Made by a program: the position numbers and the translations under genes
Notes under the pieces: generated by a model
Seen by the model: the letters and a program-made list of their open reading frames with translations, nothing else
Databases searched by the model: none
Told to the model about the DNA's origin: nothing
DNA from: Ottelia alismoides
Lineage: Eukaryota; Streptophyta; Magnoliopsida; Alismatales; Hydrocharitaceae
Assembly (NCBI GenBank): GCA_037367405.1
Contig: JAZKJV010009632.1
Location: forward strand, 62,001 to 126,000
DNA: 64,000 nt
Direction of reading: 5' to 3'
In this document: positions 1 to 12,606 of the stretch, one piece after another
Numbering within the stretch: position 1 is the first letter of the stretch
How the letters are laid out: each line of letters starts with the position of its first letter

Positions 1-110
1 TTGTACCTCAGAGAACTGCAGCCGAGAGAGGAAGAGGAAGACGTTCGTCCGTGAGAGGAAGAACCAGAGAGAGAGAGACGGCAGAAAGAGTTTTGCTTTC
101 TTGTATACTT
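1..110. repeat. fragment of a copia LTR, duplicate of 772-857
   Basis: The first 86 bases repeat positions 772-857 almost exactly (one clear mismatch, accagaga versus accaaaga), including the purine-rich stretch that precedes the TATA-like region in full copies of this LTR. After about base 90 the sequence drifts into AT-rich DNA with only weak LTR resemblance. It is either the tail of another copia LTR running off the window or a partial duplication of the neighbouring solo LTR. Confidence 0.6.
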
Positions 111-388
111 TTATCTTATTTATCATCATTATCTCCTTTGCTTTAAAAAAAGATTTTCTTTACGTTCAAAAAATGATGCAATCTCTAAGATATATTAGGA
201 AAACATTCAGAAGAGGTGGACGCAGTGGAGAATCTAAGGCACGACCCACCCGTTATTGGTAGGAGAAGCCTCAACTCCATCCAGTGGTATTTATTCATGT
301 TTTCTCTCCATCTCTTGTATTTATCTATTTATCGATTAACAAAGATATAAAAATATAGTTTGATAAATTGTTTTGTCAAGGGATAGTT

Positions 389-1238
389 TGTTGTTAAAAA
401 GATTACCAATGCATATATTAAACAGTAAATCATCGGATCCAAATGAATTAACAGAGAAACAACACCGAATAAGATTATATTAATCGCATGTTTCCCAATC
501 ATTATCCGATTATAAAATGCAACCATGAACTGATTAAAAGAATAGAAACATAAATAAGGGAATGATCCAGAAAGGGCAAAGTAATAAACATATTGCGACA
601 AACAAAATGAAATAAAGATTAGATTAGAAGTCACCGAAGCGTCCATGAAATGGACTGTCCTTAGAGAAGATATCGCCCCCACAATACCGGTGCGTAGGGT
701 ACTGGCGATCCGCTTCCAGGATGCGACGGCTCACGATAGTCGTCGGCGCACACCAACGGGATCGTCCTCGATTGTACCTCAGAGAACTGCAGCCGAGAGA
801 GGAAGAGGAAGACGTTCGTCCGTGAGAGGAAGAACCAAAGAGAGAGAGACGGCGTGAGAGGTTATCTAATTAATTTAATCAATCAGCCAAGTGAAACCCG
901 CAGCAAAAGTATCGAGGTCCGAGATCCGAATTGACTCTCCCGAGCCAGAGACAGAGCGGAGCGGAGCGGAGCGGCGCGCGCGCATGCGTGTGTGGTCCTC
1001 CATTCCTCCTCTCTACTATTGCTACAAGAGCTTTGGGTGTGGACTCATATATAAGTCCACCAAAAGTTTAGATCCCTAAGGTATGGTACTAAACTTCCAC
1101 CCAAACTCAACATGTTTCAAATTTGGGAATTCCCAACTTTCCCTCCAAACATTTGGTTTCCTAATTGAAACCAAATTAATACCAATTGTAATTAATAGGT
1201 TTTCCAATTAAAACCTATCTACAATTTTAATACAATTA
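389..1238 (-). mobile_element. solo Ty1/copia LTR (copy A) with 5-bp TSD
   Basis: It is homologous along its length to the LTRs at 19772, 38478 and 55344. It starts with TGTTGT and ends with a decayed TACAATTA where the intact family has TACAACA. TAGTT flanks it on both sides (384-388 and 1239-1243), so it is a solo LTR left by LTR-LTR recombination. At about 200 bp shorter than its relatives, it lacks the middle part around position 857 that holds the TATA-like region. The minus strand is inferred from its relatives, whose elements carry gag-pol on the minus strand. The short ORFs inside it are LTR sequence and not genes. Confidence 0.8.
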
Positions 1239-1243
1239 TAGTT

Positions 1244-3770
1244 CTTGCTCATTAATTTGTTTAAGGGTTGTGTAATCTGTGTTGGACCCTGAATCTTATC
1301 CAACAAAACACCCCTCATTTATTCCTGATGAAGGCAGCAGAAATTTGCTTTTCGATCAATGTTCCAGCTTTTTAGGATATTATTTCTTCCTAATAGACAG
1401 AAGTAGTACTAGACTAATGAATATGTGTTAGAGGAAGTTGTGTACGTAAATAATCCTTTCCTATAGTTCAGGTTAGCCTCTCCATGTCAATTAGCTTGGA
1501 TGTTGAAATTGCGGATGTGCTCAAGACAACCCTCTTGGGTTCCTTACTGCATAACTGTTGGTTTTATCTTATATTATATGACGTTGTTTGTATATTATTG
1601 CGTTGTCATTAGATACTGTCTACTGAATGTGCGCTCTTGAGAGCTGAAATTGTTGTCTTTTACTCTTCCCAGAATAACTCTGCTAATATGTGCAGCTATG
1701 GTATTGGTGGGAACTTTCCTTCATTTTTCTTTAGTTTGATTTTGAAGGTCCTATTAATCCTTGCAGATGAACGTTGGCCTTCTTTTGTCCTTGTCTTGAC
1801 CTTATACGTGTAGGAAGATGATCAAGATTGAAGATTATAATAATAATATTTTTCTGTCATATGTAATATAAAATATTTACATATTGAAGATGATCAAGAT
1901 TGAATATTATAATATTATCTTTGTATCATATTTAATATAAAATCTTTACATATTGCAATCGGAGAGAAGATTAGTGTAACATTCAAATCAGAATGTATTG
2001 AATATTACGTCAAGCTTACACCATCAGAATTCCCAGGGCCGGGTACGAATATATATTTCCGTAGTTAATTCTTTATGATACAACTGTTGATAGAGTTGAA
2101 ATATATATGTGGGTTACAGTAGTCAATTTAATTTATAAGATGTGTGATGAGGTATGGGATATATAGCTATGTGATGGTTTTGGTATGGGTATATCCATGG
2201 CCATTTGTATTTTCAATACAACCAAGTGTAATTCTATGTGCATATTACGCAAAGGAAGATTGCAAAGGAAGATTATGATAATCATCAATGGTAGTCATTT
2301 ATAATAAGTGATGATGATTCGGATAAATCAACAGTTCCAAATAAATACTATAAAAATATTTTAATTAATGAAGTTTAAGAATATAATTACTTTCTATAAT
2401 AATAAGATCTTCTTCGGATTAAATAAAAAAATGTAGCCCTAGAGTGTGAATACTCACATTTTTTGGTAGGGTATATATATAATATATATATAGGATAGAC
2501 ATGGTGTAAGATATATTTTTATTTTAATAGTAGAATTTTTTAATGGAGAAAAGGACACGTATGGTAACATAAGCTACGTGTGTGTCCTAAGATAAGTTAA
2601 GTTTCTTGTGCAAGAAACATACAAGGTTTTAGTTGCCGTCGGTGCCTCTAAAGGGAGAGAGAATAGACATATGTGTTATTGCGGAGGATAGCAAAGAAAA
2701 GAGATCGACAAGGTCTACAGTTTCTTCCTCTTCCAAATTCTTACATGTTCCTTTTGGTTCTCATGCACCCATGCATGTATTAATTGGGATGGGATTAAGA
2801 GTGTTACGGTTTTCCTCCTATTCTTAATTGCAGTAATTATGTTCAACTCTTATGCATGCATGCACGAATTAAATGGAAATAAATGAAAACTTAAACGAGC
2901 GTGCATATGAATGTGGATATGAACCTGCTGATAACAATAACAGTTCCCCAGGAAAAGATTGGTTTTGGGCCTATATGATACACATATAAATTTAATTATG
3001 AACTTCAATCGTAGGTATATAATGAAAGTTATGATAATAAGAGAGTAGTAAATAGATATAATGTTTTAGATATATAAATAGACATTTTATTAGAAAGGAT
3101 GGGATGTTTCTATCTCTATCCATATAGTATTTCCATGTACTTATCTTTGCATAACAATATATAGATGATATTAGAAAGGGTAAATCTATAGGTGCTCGTA
3201 TGTTGTGATATATGAAAAGGAAAAGAAAAGGAAACAAACCCCTTTTTGGTCTCCATAGATCTGCAGCTTGAATGTTGCATAAGATAATTCATTTCCCATT
3301 CTATACGGTTAATACCAAATCTACGTAAAGGTGGGATATTATGAATAACTAATGTAAGTATTGGATTAAATCTAGTAACTTGTTGTATTAAAATATTTAT
3401 TACTTAAAGCAAACTACTTTATACATATGAATATTTGTATTTATAGTCATAAACATAATATTGGTTAATATTTAATATGAGACATAATTTAGTTTATCGC
3501 AGTACTTATAGATGCATAGTATAGAACTAATCCATGGAAATGCTCAAACAAAATAATAATTATCATAATTATTATCCGTAAGTATAGATCATGTTATATC
3601 TGGGCCACTAATTTATTCAAGGGAATTATATCATGAGTATATTTTAAGAAGAAATAATGCACGTATAGATAGTATTATTTGAAACTATTCATGATATTTA
3701 TCCATAATGTTGAATGTTTAGGAAGGCTGATGACATATGATAAGAGAAGGAACACCATCATGTAGGGGTC
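1244..3770. other. AT-rich unassigned DNA
   Basis: No coding region, RNA gene or transposon end could be recognised on either strand. A short ORF at 2633-2827 has no recognisable motif. An imperfect tandem duplication at 1816-1960 is listed separately. The stretch around 1770-1960 is related to 8400-8525 (shared words such as ccttgtcttga and gaagatga.caag), so both belong to one low-copy dispersed repeat. Confidence 0.5.
1816..1960. repeat. imperfect tandem duplication, about 72 bp x 2
   Basis: Two successive copies each begin with agatgatcaagattgaa and end with acatattg. They differ by several substitutions and short indels in the AT-rich middle. One related single copy lies at about 8460-8525. 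Confidence 0.7.
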
Positions 3771-4099
3771 TCAGTAACAAAAAAAAAGATCAAGCTCAGT
3801 GTGAGTGGTTCATAAGCCGAAGGCCTTATTATTATTATTTTATACCATGCAAATATTTTTACGATGCAAGCTTTTAATATTTCAGATAGTCATTGCATTT
3901 CAAGTTTTTTTAGTATACTTGATGCTAAGTTTAACAAGCTTTATTTTTCCCCATTGTGTGGTCTATGCATCTTTATGATTTAGGTATGAAAATTTAAATG
4001 ATATGCAGTATGAAGCTTTTAGGTTCTATATGATTCTTGTTAAGCAAGTTCTTTATGATTCTTGTGTTGATTATGCAAGTTGTATGATTAAGTGATTTT

Positions 4100-5062
4100 T
4101 AAGTAAGATGCACACTATGTCCTACACTCTAGAAAAGTCATGAACAAGTAAGAGGACTTTGGGTCCGCATTCTGTATGCAATAGGCTTTGGGCCGTATGC
4201 AGGGTGTTCATTGGCCTTTGGGGCCGTCTGCGCGTACGACAGTAAGATAAGGACCTAGGTTAAGTTCGCTTGCCTAGGCAATAAGTATGTAAGGCTAAGG
4301 GATGATTAACCTCTCCCCGGCAATATGGTTCATGCACTTACTAAGATACGCCGGGGTAGTGTTGCATCATAATGTATGGAAAAGCAAGCTTATTTTCAAA
4401 ATAGGAATTTTGATTACAGAATAAGTTCATGATTATTGTTTCCCATTGTTTTGCTTACAGTAACTAACTATGTTGATTAGGGAAAATCTATAGAAAAGTT
4501 TTTGAATTATGCAGTATTCATGTTTAAATTATATAGTGTTCATTAGTTTCAAGATTATGCCAACATATAAATTTTGCAATTATTTAGCTGGAAGTTTATG
4601 ACCCATCACGGGGTCTAAGCTCATGTTGATGAGTTTAGGCTCACCACTCCAAATCAATATTTTTTTCAGGTACTTTAAGGAAAGAAGATGTTGATATAAA
4701 TAGAGAAAGTATGGAAGAGGCATCTAGTGAAAAGAGGTTGTGCCATCATAGTTATTACTTATTTTATGATGTTTCCCGACTGTGATGTTTTTTTTAGCTA
4801 GACCGATTTGGATTTTTTTTTTATTTTTTGATTGCGTCATTCGATTTTAAAATCGTGTATGCAGTAACATGTACTTTATTTTTTTATTAGTTGGAAATGT
4901 ACATGATTACAGTGATAAATTTATTACGAGATACAACATTTCAAAAGCTATTTTCCTTACCGATTATCGCTTTGTGCTACACATGAATAGTAGATTTTGT
5001 TAATACAAGCATATGTTTTTAGTCACACTCGTCTCAAAGTATAAGCGAGATGGGTCGTGACA
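4100..5062 (+). mobile_element. probable solo or truncated Ty3/gypsy LTR
   Basis: The segment has the look of chromovirus LTRs: a region around 4590-4680 with tgacccatcacgggg, then tgagtttaggctcacca, then caggtac, and a terminus gggtcgtgaca at 5052-5062 ending in CA. The 5' boundary was not found, and no TSD matching the following ATTAG could be paired. The family call rests on general resemblance and not on an alignment. Confidence 0.35.
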
Positions 5063-5525
5063 ATTAGGGCTTCTGTTAGAGTGAGGTAACCTTGTATTCC
5101 TTCCTCCACCTCCTTGTTTCTCTTCTCAACCCCTCTCGTTCTGTGTCCTTCACTTATTGCATTTCCTTCAAAGGAGAGGGTCAAAGGGGCATCCCATCGA
5201 GGAGGCGAAGCCAAAGGCTTCTCAAGAGAGGAAGTCCCAATGGAGCCAAAGGGAGGAAGGCAAGGTTTCTGACCTCCCTGGTGGGTGGTGGCTCGGTGGC
5301 CTCTCGGGAAGGGGGTAGGAGGAAGGCGAGTAGCCTATCGGGCTGGGGGCGGGTGGCCTGGGGAGAGGAGGCCTGATGCCTTCGGGAGGAGTGGAGGCAC
5401 TGTGGTCAGTTGGGGTGGGGGCCTCCCAGAAGGAGAGGGGGACGGTTGCTGGAGGAGGAAGGGGAGGCGGGCGAGGGTGTTGGAGGGTGGGGGGGGGGGG
5501 TGTTGCTAGGTAGTGATTAGATGGA
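5063..5525. repeat. dispersed repeat with degenerate G-rich array
   Basis: Positions 5070-5160 match 8537-8630 closely: the two copies share a stretch beginning gttagagtgaggtaacc and a C/T-rich tract beginning ccttgtttctc. In both places this leader is followed by G-rich repeats built on ggtggcct.c.gg. Here the array is short and degenerate and ends in a run of G at about 5490-5500. Open frames across it (for example 5222-5533 minus) result from the repeat composition. Confidence 0.6.
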
Positions 5526-5544
5526 ATTAGCATGAGGAGATGAA

Positions 5545-5850
5545 ACTATGGTGGTTCATATTCACAATATAAACTTCTTATACTGAAGACATATTGTACC
5601 CCATGTATTCTTCCTTTCCACATAGTGAAAATTAATTTATCATCACCGCTCAAGGACGTAGCCCAAGTACAGGTGAACCTTGTAAATATGTCTGTTTGCC
5701 TTTTGCATGATTGGTCGTGTTTGTGTGTATTTGTGTCTGTGATTTGCAACAATACGTTATTAGCAATCGCTCAGTATAACATTAAAATTATTCAACAAAG
5801 TAAGGGTAAAACTGTAAAGTCTACAAAAGAAACAACAACATGGTAACCGA
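5545..5850 (+). mobile_element. decayed copia-type LTR end (R-U5-like)
   Basis: The segment resembles the 3' end of many plant copia LTRs: a track containing aaggacgtagcccaagt, then gaaccttgtaaata, then T/G-rich sequence with repeated tttgtgt. No primer-binding site, partner LTR or TSD was found. The minus-strand ORF at 5546-5752 is a reflection of this LTR sequence. Confidence 0.35.
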
Positions 5851-6009
5851 ACCATAGTTGTGAAACCACCACGATAAGGTGAAACTCAACCCATGCCAAA
5901 AAGCAACTCAATGGATAGGGAAAGATAGTATGTGGCACTTGAAGTGCACATATGAGTCACTAAGACAACCCAAGTCCACTACCCATCCGTGAAAGTCAAT
6001 GATAGCATA

Positions 6010-6330
6010 TGGCATAATTCGAGGCTAGGGATGAAAATGGTCAGTTACGAATACATATATATGTGTTATCATATCCTTATCCTTTTTAAAATCCAAATAC
6101 GAATATGAATATCACACGAATGTGTAAAGTAGAAAATCATATCCTCAAAATACGAATATGAATGCAAAATAGCCATTGACGATCCAGATACAGATATTTA
6201 TGAAATGAATACAAATTAATTCATGAATGTTAGACCTCTCCTAAGTTACTTAAACACTATAAGATTTTAGATTCATAACAAACTACAAAAACAAACAAAA
6301 TCATTGTAATAATAAAAATTATCGAAAATT
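6010..6330. mobile_element. hAT-like repeat, one recognisable end
   Basis: The sequence starts near ctagggatgaaaatggtcag and continues with the tatcc/tacgaatatgaat words common in plant hAT-type non-autonomous repeats. The opposite terminus and TSD could not be found, so the right edge is approximate. Confidence 0.35.
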
Positions 6331-8395
6331 TTAGATAATAAAAAAAGCCCGCCAAACTTATTTTATGATGTTGTAAGAGTACACTTCACTAAAGATGACA
6401 AAATATTGCATAATATTCTATTATGGAACGACATGACCAATTTAACATATATCGCTCGACATGGCCACTTAAAATAATTTGCCTTAATATGTACAATAAA
6501 ATGTAATTTAGCTTGACATAGCCTTTTATGTTGTAATTTAGATTTGAATGACATATCCATAATAAAAACACACCGAACATATTTATTTGCAAAAAAATGC
6601 AGCCGCATCAGCTCGCATACAAATAAAAAAAACCATATAATAAGGTTTAGGATCTTCGAAAGGCCAATGGATGATTGCAGCTATGTGGTTGTAATAAGAG
6701 AGGTTGATATCTTCTAAACTATTTGTAAATAAGTAATTTTTTGAGTGCTATATGATATAAAGCGTAGGGACATAACCAACAGTAGCCGATCGCAATGGAA
6801 TGAATGCAAAAAGTTGTTGCTACTTGTGTGGGGGAGAACGAAACAAAACTGACTAATCGATTATAGAGGAGAACCAATACAAGCGATCAACAAAACTGAC
6901 TAATCGATTAGAGTTATCAAACAACAAAGTTGCCCAATCGATCAGAAAAAAATGCCTGATCGATTAGAATTGGAGCCGACACTAGCGACGCCATGCAAAA
7001 GTGACCAGATCTTTGATCCGAGTACATGCATGTGTTACTCGTACTATCCACATTACCGGGTGTGAAGAAAAAAGAATTAACTTGTTTATTCATGAGACCA
7101 TAGAATTCTCTTATATAGAGGAGAAATTTGTTTGGAAAAATTACATAATATAAAAACTGAAAGAAGAGAAAATACATAAAAAAGAGTAAGTTGTTTATTC
7201 ATGAGACCCCACCACGGGTCACCTTCCCACTCGGAGGCCACTACGAGCCCCTTCCCCTCCCCCTACCCTTGCCACCGCTGACCTCCTCCATACAAAGACC
7301 TACTTATCTATATAAACACGTGTCCAGCTCAATACGCAAAAAAATGGTAAAGTGCAAAGGAAACTTACAAAAGAAGGAGACATGTTGAAAGCTATCGTGA
7401 CAAGATACAAAGCAAGTGGATAGGTTTCGATCAAGTGAAAGGTGGTGATTACAATGCTATATTATCTCATGTTGAAAGCTCTGCATGTCCTCACGTCGAC
7501 CTACATTTCCAATTCCCCATTCAGACATTCGGAAAAAAAGATAGCGTCCGATCATCCATCCTTTGTTTCTCCGTCAAGTTGTTCATGATGGTAATTTTAC
7601 TGTTGTCTGATTTTCTGGTTCATTTAGATCTTCCGTTGTGATCTTTTTTTCCTTTGATGGGTTCTGCAAATGCCAATGCAAGCTATGGAATAGATAGGAA
7701 TGCGTTACTTATCTATTCTAAGATCTATCTTGCCTTCTTTAGATTAATCTTTACTGGTAATATATTAACTTCTCCCTGAATTAACTCGAGTTCGTATATT
7801 ATTTTCTCTAGAAATTTTCTTATAATTGAAAGACTACAGATAATCTCGACAATCACGTTTGTCATGCGTACACGAGTTGTCTACCGGTGGGGGCTTAATT
7901 CGCAATGCGAACATTATATTCTTGCTATGATTATGGATTGTTTTGGATTACTTGGTTTCTTTCGTTATCTGATCGTTTGTTACAGTCAGGATGACTAAAA
8001 CGAGCCGTTTCTTCAATTTTCAAATACAAATTATGAAATTTGAAACGTTATTTTGAACGTTTACCAACCGGAATGTCGAGACCTCGTGTCTATAAAGACA
8101 GGTTCTTTATTCGAAAGATTGGGTGGATGAGTAGTTTTGTACTTCGAATTCGAGACAACGCCGTTACGATTAGTTCGTGATGAAAGGCCCATTTAGATTG
8201 TGATTGTGCCCACTTGTATTCAGAAGGAGAATCTGAAGGCTATGTGGCCAACCAAATCCCAATTCAAAGTTCAAAATTTTTTGTTGCCGTGTTGTTCCCA
8301 TGCATATTAATATTTCACAAATAATCAAAGTAAAATAACTTCCTTATATGTATATTATGTCTTATATGTAAATTATCCTTATATGTATATTAATC
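6331..8395. other. unassigned AT-rich DNA with small repeats
   Basis: No gene recognised. Two small direct repeats stand out: a roughly 22-bp unit ending in actgactaatcgatta occurs near 6845 and 6893, in a cluster of atcgat words, and ttgtttattcatgagacc occurs near 7083 and 7188. ORFs at 6917-7177 minus, 7191-7388 plus and 7435-7641 plus have no recognisable domain and low-complexity or hydrophobic composition. Confidence 0.4.
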
Positions 8396-8399
8396 TTGC

Positions 8400-8630
8400 A
8401 GGTGGAAGTTAGCGCTCTTTCATCCTTGTATCCTTGTCTTGATATTATATGTGCTGCAGGAAGATGACCAAGAACGAAGATAATACTTTTGTATCATATG
8501 TAATAATATAAAATGCATGAAAGATGGGAGAGGACTAGGACTTTTGTTAGAGTGAGGTAACCTTGTATTCCTACCTCCACCACCTTGTTTCTCTTCTCAA
8601 CCCCTCCCGTTCTGTGTTCTTCACTTATTC
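8400..8630. repeat. leader of the G-rich minisatellite
   Basis: This combines a copy of the dispersed repeat also seen near 1770-1960 (8400-8525) with the gttagagtgaggtaacc leader shared with 5070-5160. The same leader precedes G-rich repeats twice, so leader and array probably spread as one unit. Confidence 0.6.
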
Positions 8631-9650
8631 TGCGGTGGCCTGACGAGAGGGTGGAGGCCCGCGGTGGTGGTCTCTGGGGGGAACGGAAGGTGGAGGCCTG
8701 CGGTGGCCTCCGGGAAGAGGAAGGGGGGGAGGCCCGCGGCGGCCTCCGGAGAGGGGATGGGGGGGCACGGTGGCCTCCGGGGAGGGGGGAGGGGGAGCCC
8801 GCAGTGGCCTCCGGGGGGAGAGGGGGGAGGCCCTTCCACGATGGCCTCCAGGGGGGAGGGGGGAGGCCCGCGGTGGCCTCCGGGGAGGGGAGGGGGGTGG
8901 AGGCCCGCGGTGGCCTCCGGGGAGGGGGGGGGGGGTGGAGGCCCGCGGTGGCCTCCGGGGAGGGGAGGGGCAGTGGAGGCCCGCGGTGGCCTCCGGGGAG
9001 GGAGGGGGAGGTGGAGGCCCGCGGTGGCCTCCGGGGAGGGGAGGTGGAGGCCCGCGGTGGCCTCCGGGGAGGGGAGGGGCGGTGGAGGCCCGCGGTGGCC
9101 TCCGGGGGTGGGGGGGGGGGGGGCGGTGGAGGCCCGCGGTGGCCTCCGGGGGGAGGGGGGGGTTCGGAGGCCCGCGGTGGCCTCGGGGGGAGGGGGGGTT
9201 CGGAGGCCCGCGGTGGCCTCGGGGGGAGGGGGGGGTGTTCGGAGGCCCGCGGTGGCCTCCGGGGAGGGGGGGGGGGGGTTCGGAGGCCCGCGGTGGCCTC
9301 CGGGGGGGGGGGGGGGGGGTTCGGAGGCCCGCGGTGGCCTCCGGGGAGGGGGGGGTTCGGAGGCCCGCGGTGGCCTCCGGGGAGGGGGGGGGTTCGGAGG
9401 CCCGCGGTGGTCTCCGGGGAGGGGGGGGGGTTCGGAGGCCCGCGGTGGCCTCCGGGGAGGGGGGGGTTCGGAGGCCCGCGGTGGCCTCCGGGGAGGGGGG
9501 GGGGTTCGGAGGCCCGCGGTGGCCTCCGGGGAGGGGGGGGGGGGGGTTCGGAGGCCCGCGGTGGCCTCCGGGGAGGGGGGGGGTTCGGAGGCCCGCGGTG
9601 GCCTCCGGGGAGGGGGGGGGGGGTTCGGAGGCCTCCGAGGAGGGCGGCTT
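8630..9650. repeat. G-rich minisatellite, core GGCCCGCGGTGGCCTCC
   Basis: About 30 units of roughly 28-42 bp repeat the core GGCCCGCGGTGGCCTCC followed by GGGG(A)GGG tracts of variable length. Units before about 9150 join with tgga, later ones with ttcgga, so there are two sub-arrays of related variants. G runs reach 13 or more. The array leaves long open frames on both strands (for example 8494-9792 minus and 8585-9751 plus) whose products are only Pro/Gly/Arg repeats. These are not genes. Isolated units continue at 9817-9870. Confidence 0.95.
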
Positions 9651-9899
9651 TTGAGGAGGGTGCGTCTGACATAGCTGGAAAAGTGGTCTCACCTGACCTT
9701 GCACGTGTGAGAATAGTTCCTCCAAACTCGCGAAAGTCACTCTCGCTATAGCTGGCAAATGAAGTCGGTTGTCCAAGAGAGAAGGAGACCATCTATCAAG
9801 AAAAGGGGGGAAGGGGTGGAGGACCGCGGTGGCCTCGAGGGGGGGTGGAGGCCCGCGGTTTCCTCCACGGAGGAGGACTTTTGGGAGCAAGCTCTTTAT

Positions 9900-10545
9900 A
9901 GCCTACGAGAATATGATCCAAGAAGATACACATCTAGAAGCTGATGTGAAGAGAGAGAGAGTATATGTATCATGCAAAGGAAGTAAAGTAAGTGCGTAGT
10001 GAAAATTTGGAAAGCTATATATACATCATGTAACTGTAAGACAGCTAAGTATAAGAGATAACATGCATAAAGGACAGAATTCATGATGAAAACGTGTTCG
10101 TAATTTCTTGAGGCTTCAAGTAAGTATTGCACTTAGTGTATACATGGGACATTTATAAGCATGACATATGTTTATAATTTGCAGGTATCGAGACGATTGC
10201 ATAGATAATAATAAGTAGAAAACTAGGTCATAATATTATGATGAATTAGTTAATACTGGAAAAGTTGTTCATAAGGAAGAAAAGTGGTCACAAAAAATGA
10301 ATCTAAATCAGAAATATATAAAACATGCAGACAAAAGAAATACCTTGTTATTTATGAGGGAGACCATGTTTCTTAGATTTAAGAACAAATATGCATGTGT
10401 TGTGCATAACAAATGTTATCATCACTGCCTCTATTTAGTAAGAATAACATTAATCTGAAAAACATCGAGAACCTGTAAGAAGAACAAAAACTCCAATTGC
10501 CTCGCCATTTCTGCACAGAGCATAATGTTTATTATCTCCATTATC
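9900..10545. repeat. segmental duplication block, copy 1
   Basis: The block matches 42275-42955 in order and orientation, from gaatatgatcc.agaagata to near cagagcataatgtttat, with scattered substitutions and short indels. In both places it lies on the same side of a beta-tubulin fragment, which suggests that block and tubulin were copied together. The ORF at 9896-10132 minus has no known domain. Confidence 0.8.
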
Positions 10546-11885
10546 CCAACTACTATTTGAATTGGTCGAATACAACTTACAACGCGGGAAATATATCATT
10601 TATTGCATAGTATTATAAAAACATCTATCACAAATATGTAAAAAGCTTAAAGATAATTAAATCAAGTTCTTCTGATGGCAGTCATTCATTACTTTTGAAA
10701 GACATTCTCTTGCCCGGTGGTATTTATTCTGTGAATTATTGTTGCTTATTCACATGTACTTGTGATATAATTAGTGTGCTTATATAATTATACTCCGTCG
10801 GTTATTTTAGATATTATTATGCTTAGTATTATTTCTGATATTTGCGAAAAAGGATATTATTCTACGAAGAGATCTCGAACTTCCTTGAATCACTATTCAC
10901 TCCCTCTAATGGTGTCATGATCTCAGAACTCACGTAATCACAGAGGATCATGATAAGACTAGCACAACCCCTGAGGCAAACATAGAGTAATGCCAAAGGA
11001 CGTTAGGAAAAATGATTCCATATGGGTATCTTTGGAAAGTGGGTGCAAACAAGGAGAAAAGGATGCATCTTGTTACTTGGCAGATGCAACATCATATACC
11101 ATTAAGGCTTTTAATCTCACAAGATTAGCCTCTAATATATGGAAAATATGCTGTCAGGCTTCCACTGACAACCTAATATGCGTACATATAATCGAAAGCA
11201 GATTTCACTAAGGCCTTAGTAAAATCTTGGAACCTATTAGGGACAGGCCTAAACTGCAAACTGGAACTCCAGACCAAAATGCCATAACATCCCCTTCCAG
11301 GTGGCTTATAAATTGGCAAAAAAAAAACAAGTATATGACCACTAAACATGCAAGAAATAACTGAACTAAGAGCCTCTACAAGAAAATGAGAACCTGTGAC
11401 CTAAAGCAAATCAAGAGACTATGGAAATGCCTTTTCAAAGATCGAGTAGTCCTTGGAAAACCCCACCTTCATCTTCCAAGGAAATGCTTATTGTTCAAAC
11501 AATTGCTACACCAACTGTTTTTTCACCTTCACATGGAGTAAGGAAATCAGCAGAAAATTCAGCATCTTTCTCTGGTTGCTTCTGAAAGAGAAACTCCCCT
11601 TTAAAAGATGAGGATTTCTTGGAATACTTCTTCTATAATTGTAATACCACCCTGGAGTCCAACGAAAGATGGTGGATTTCTAAAGAAAAACTGTATTTCA
11701 TGGTATTTTATTATTAATTAATTACTTAAATTCATTATTGGGTGTGTGCAGTTATGGTAAGTCTTTCAGAAGAGATCATTTCCACAAACTTACCAATCAG
11801 GCTGAATACCAATGCACATACAAAGAACAACCAACGCAAAATCATAAAAAACTTGGTACAGAAGACCAGAGAATCCAGACAGAAT
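10546..11885. other. unassigned DNA between duplication block and tubulin fragment
   Basis: No gene recognised. A 73-residue ORF at 10990-11211 plus has no motif I know. The corresponding part of the second copy (42956-44449) is mostly occupied by MITEs and otherwise not clearly alignable by eye. Confidence 0.4.
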
Positions 11886-12425
11886 TAGCATACACCTCTC
11901 CGCCTCCTCGTTTTCCAGGTCGACGTCATCGTCGGCCGTGGCGTCCTGGTACTGCTGGTACTTGGAGACGAGGTCGTTCATGTTGCTCTCCGCCTCGGTG
12001 AATTCCATCTCCTTCATTCCCTCGCCCGTGTACCAGTGCAAGAACGCCTTCCTCCTGAACATCGCGGTGACCTGCTCGCTGACCAGGCGGAACATCTCCT
12101 GGATGGATGTCGAATTCCCCACGAACGTCGATGCCATGGACAGCCCGCGAGGCGGTATATCGCACACGCTGGACTTCACGTTGTTCGGGATCCACTCGAC
12201 GAAGTAGGAGGAGTTCTTGTTCTGCACATTGATCATCTGCTTGTCCACTTCTTTGATGCTCATCTTGCCACGGAACATGGCGGACGCGGTGAGGTAGTAC
12301 CGTGACCGGGGTCGGCCGCGCACATCTTGTTCTTGGCGTCCCACATCTGCTGCGTGAGCTCGGGAACGGTCAGCGGACGGTATTGCTGCGATCCGCAGGA
12401 GGTGAGGGGGGCGAATCTTGGCTGT
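11886..12425 (-). pseudogene. TUBB: beta-tubulin pseudogene, 3' fragment (copy 1)
   Basis: The minus strand encodes the C-terminal third of beta-tubulin, the GTP-binding partner of alpha-tubulin in microtubules. Segments [62 protein letters not shown] and [20 protein letters not shown] are seen in the family order. The reading frame shifts near 12305-12320, just upstream of the AMFRGK segment. Earlier sequence ([15 protein letters not shown]) is visible to about 12425 in another frame, then homology stops. No ATG, N-terminus or intron is present. The acidic tail runs into a foreign extension instead of the usual stop. Compared with copy 2 (44450-45780), it lacks the 207-bp LTR insertion at the same site. 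It is a dead fragment. Confidence 0.9.
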
Positions 12426-12606
12426 GTTAAGTAAATGTTGTGATTCTCAGGCGGTGGTGCACGTGCAGATGGCGTGGAAAGCCTGATCTGGGAAAGTTGG
12501 AAGCTGCAGCATGAGGCCTGTGAAGTGAGGCAGCTTTTTAGAACTTTGCTTACACTTCCGTCTAGAGGGCATCAATTTCAGCAATTCTGATACCCTTAAA
12601 ATCTAA

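Noticed and set aside
8494..9890. Very long overlapping ORFs (up to 432 codons) on both strands
   Set aside because: They are translations of the G-rich minisatellite in several frames at once, Pro/Gly/Arg repeats without domains. Stop codons are simply rare in this composition.
11790..12344. Beta-tubulin ORF of 184 codons as an expressed gene
   Set aside because: It lacks the first two thirds of the protein and has a frameshift and a foreign C-terminal extension.
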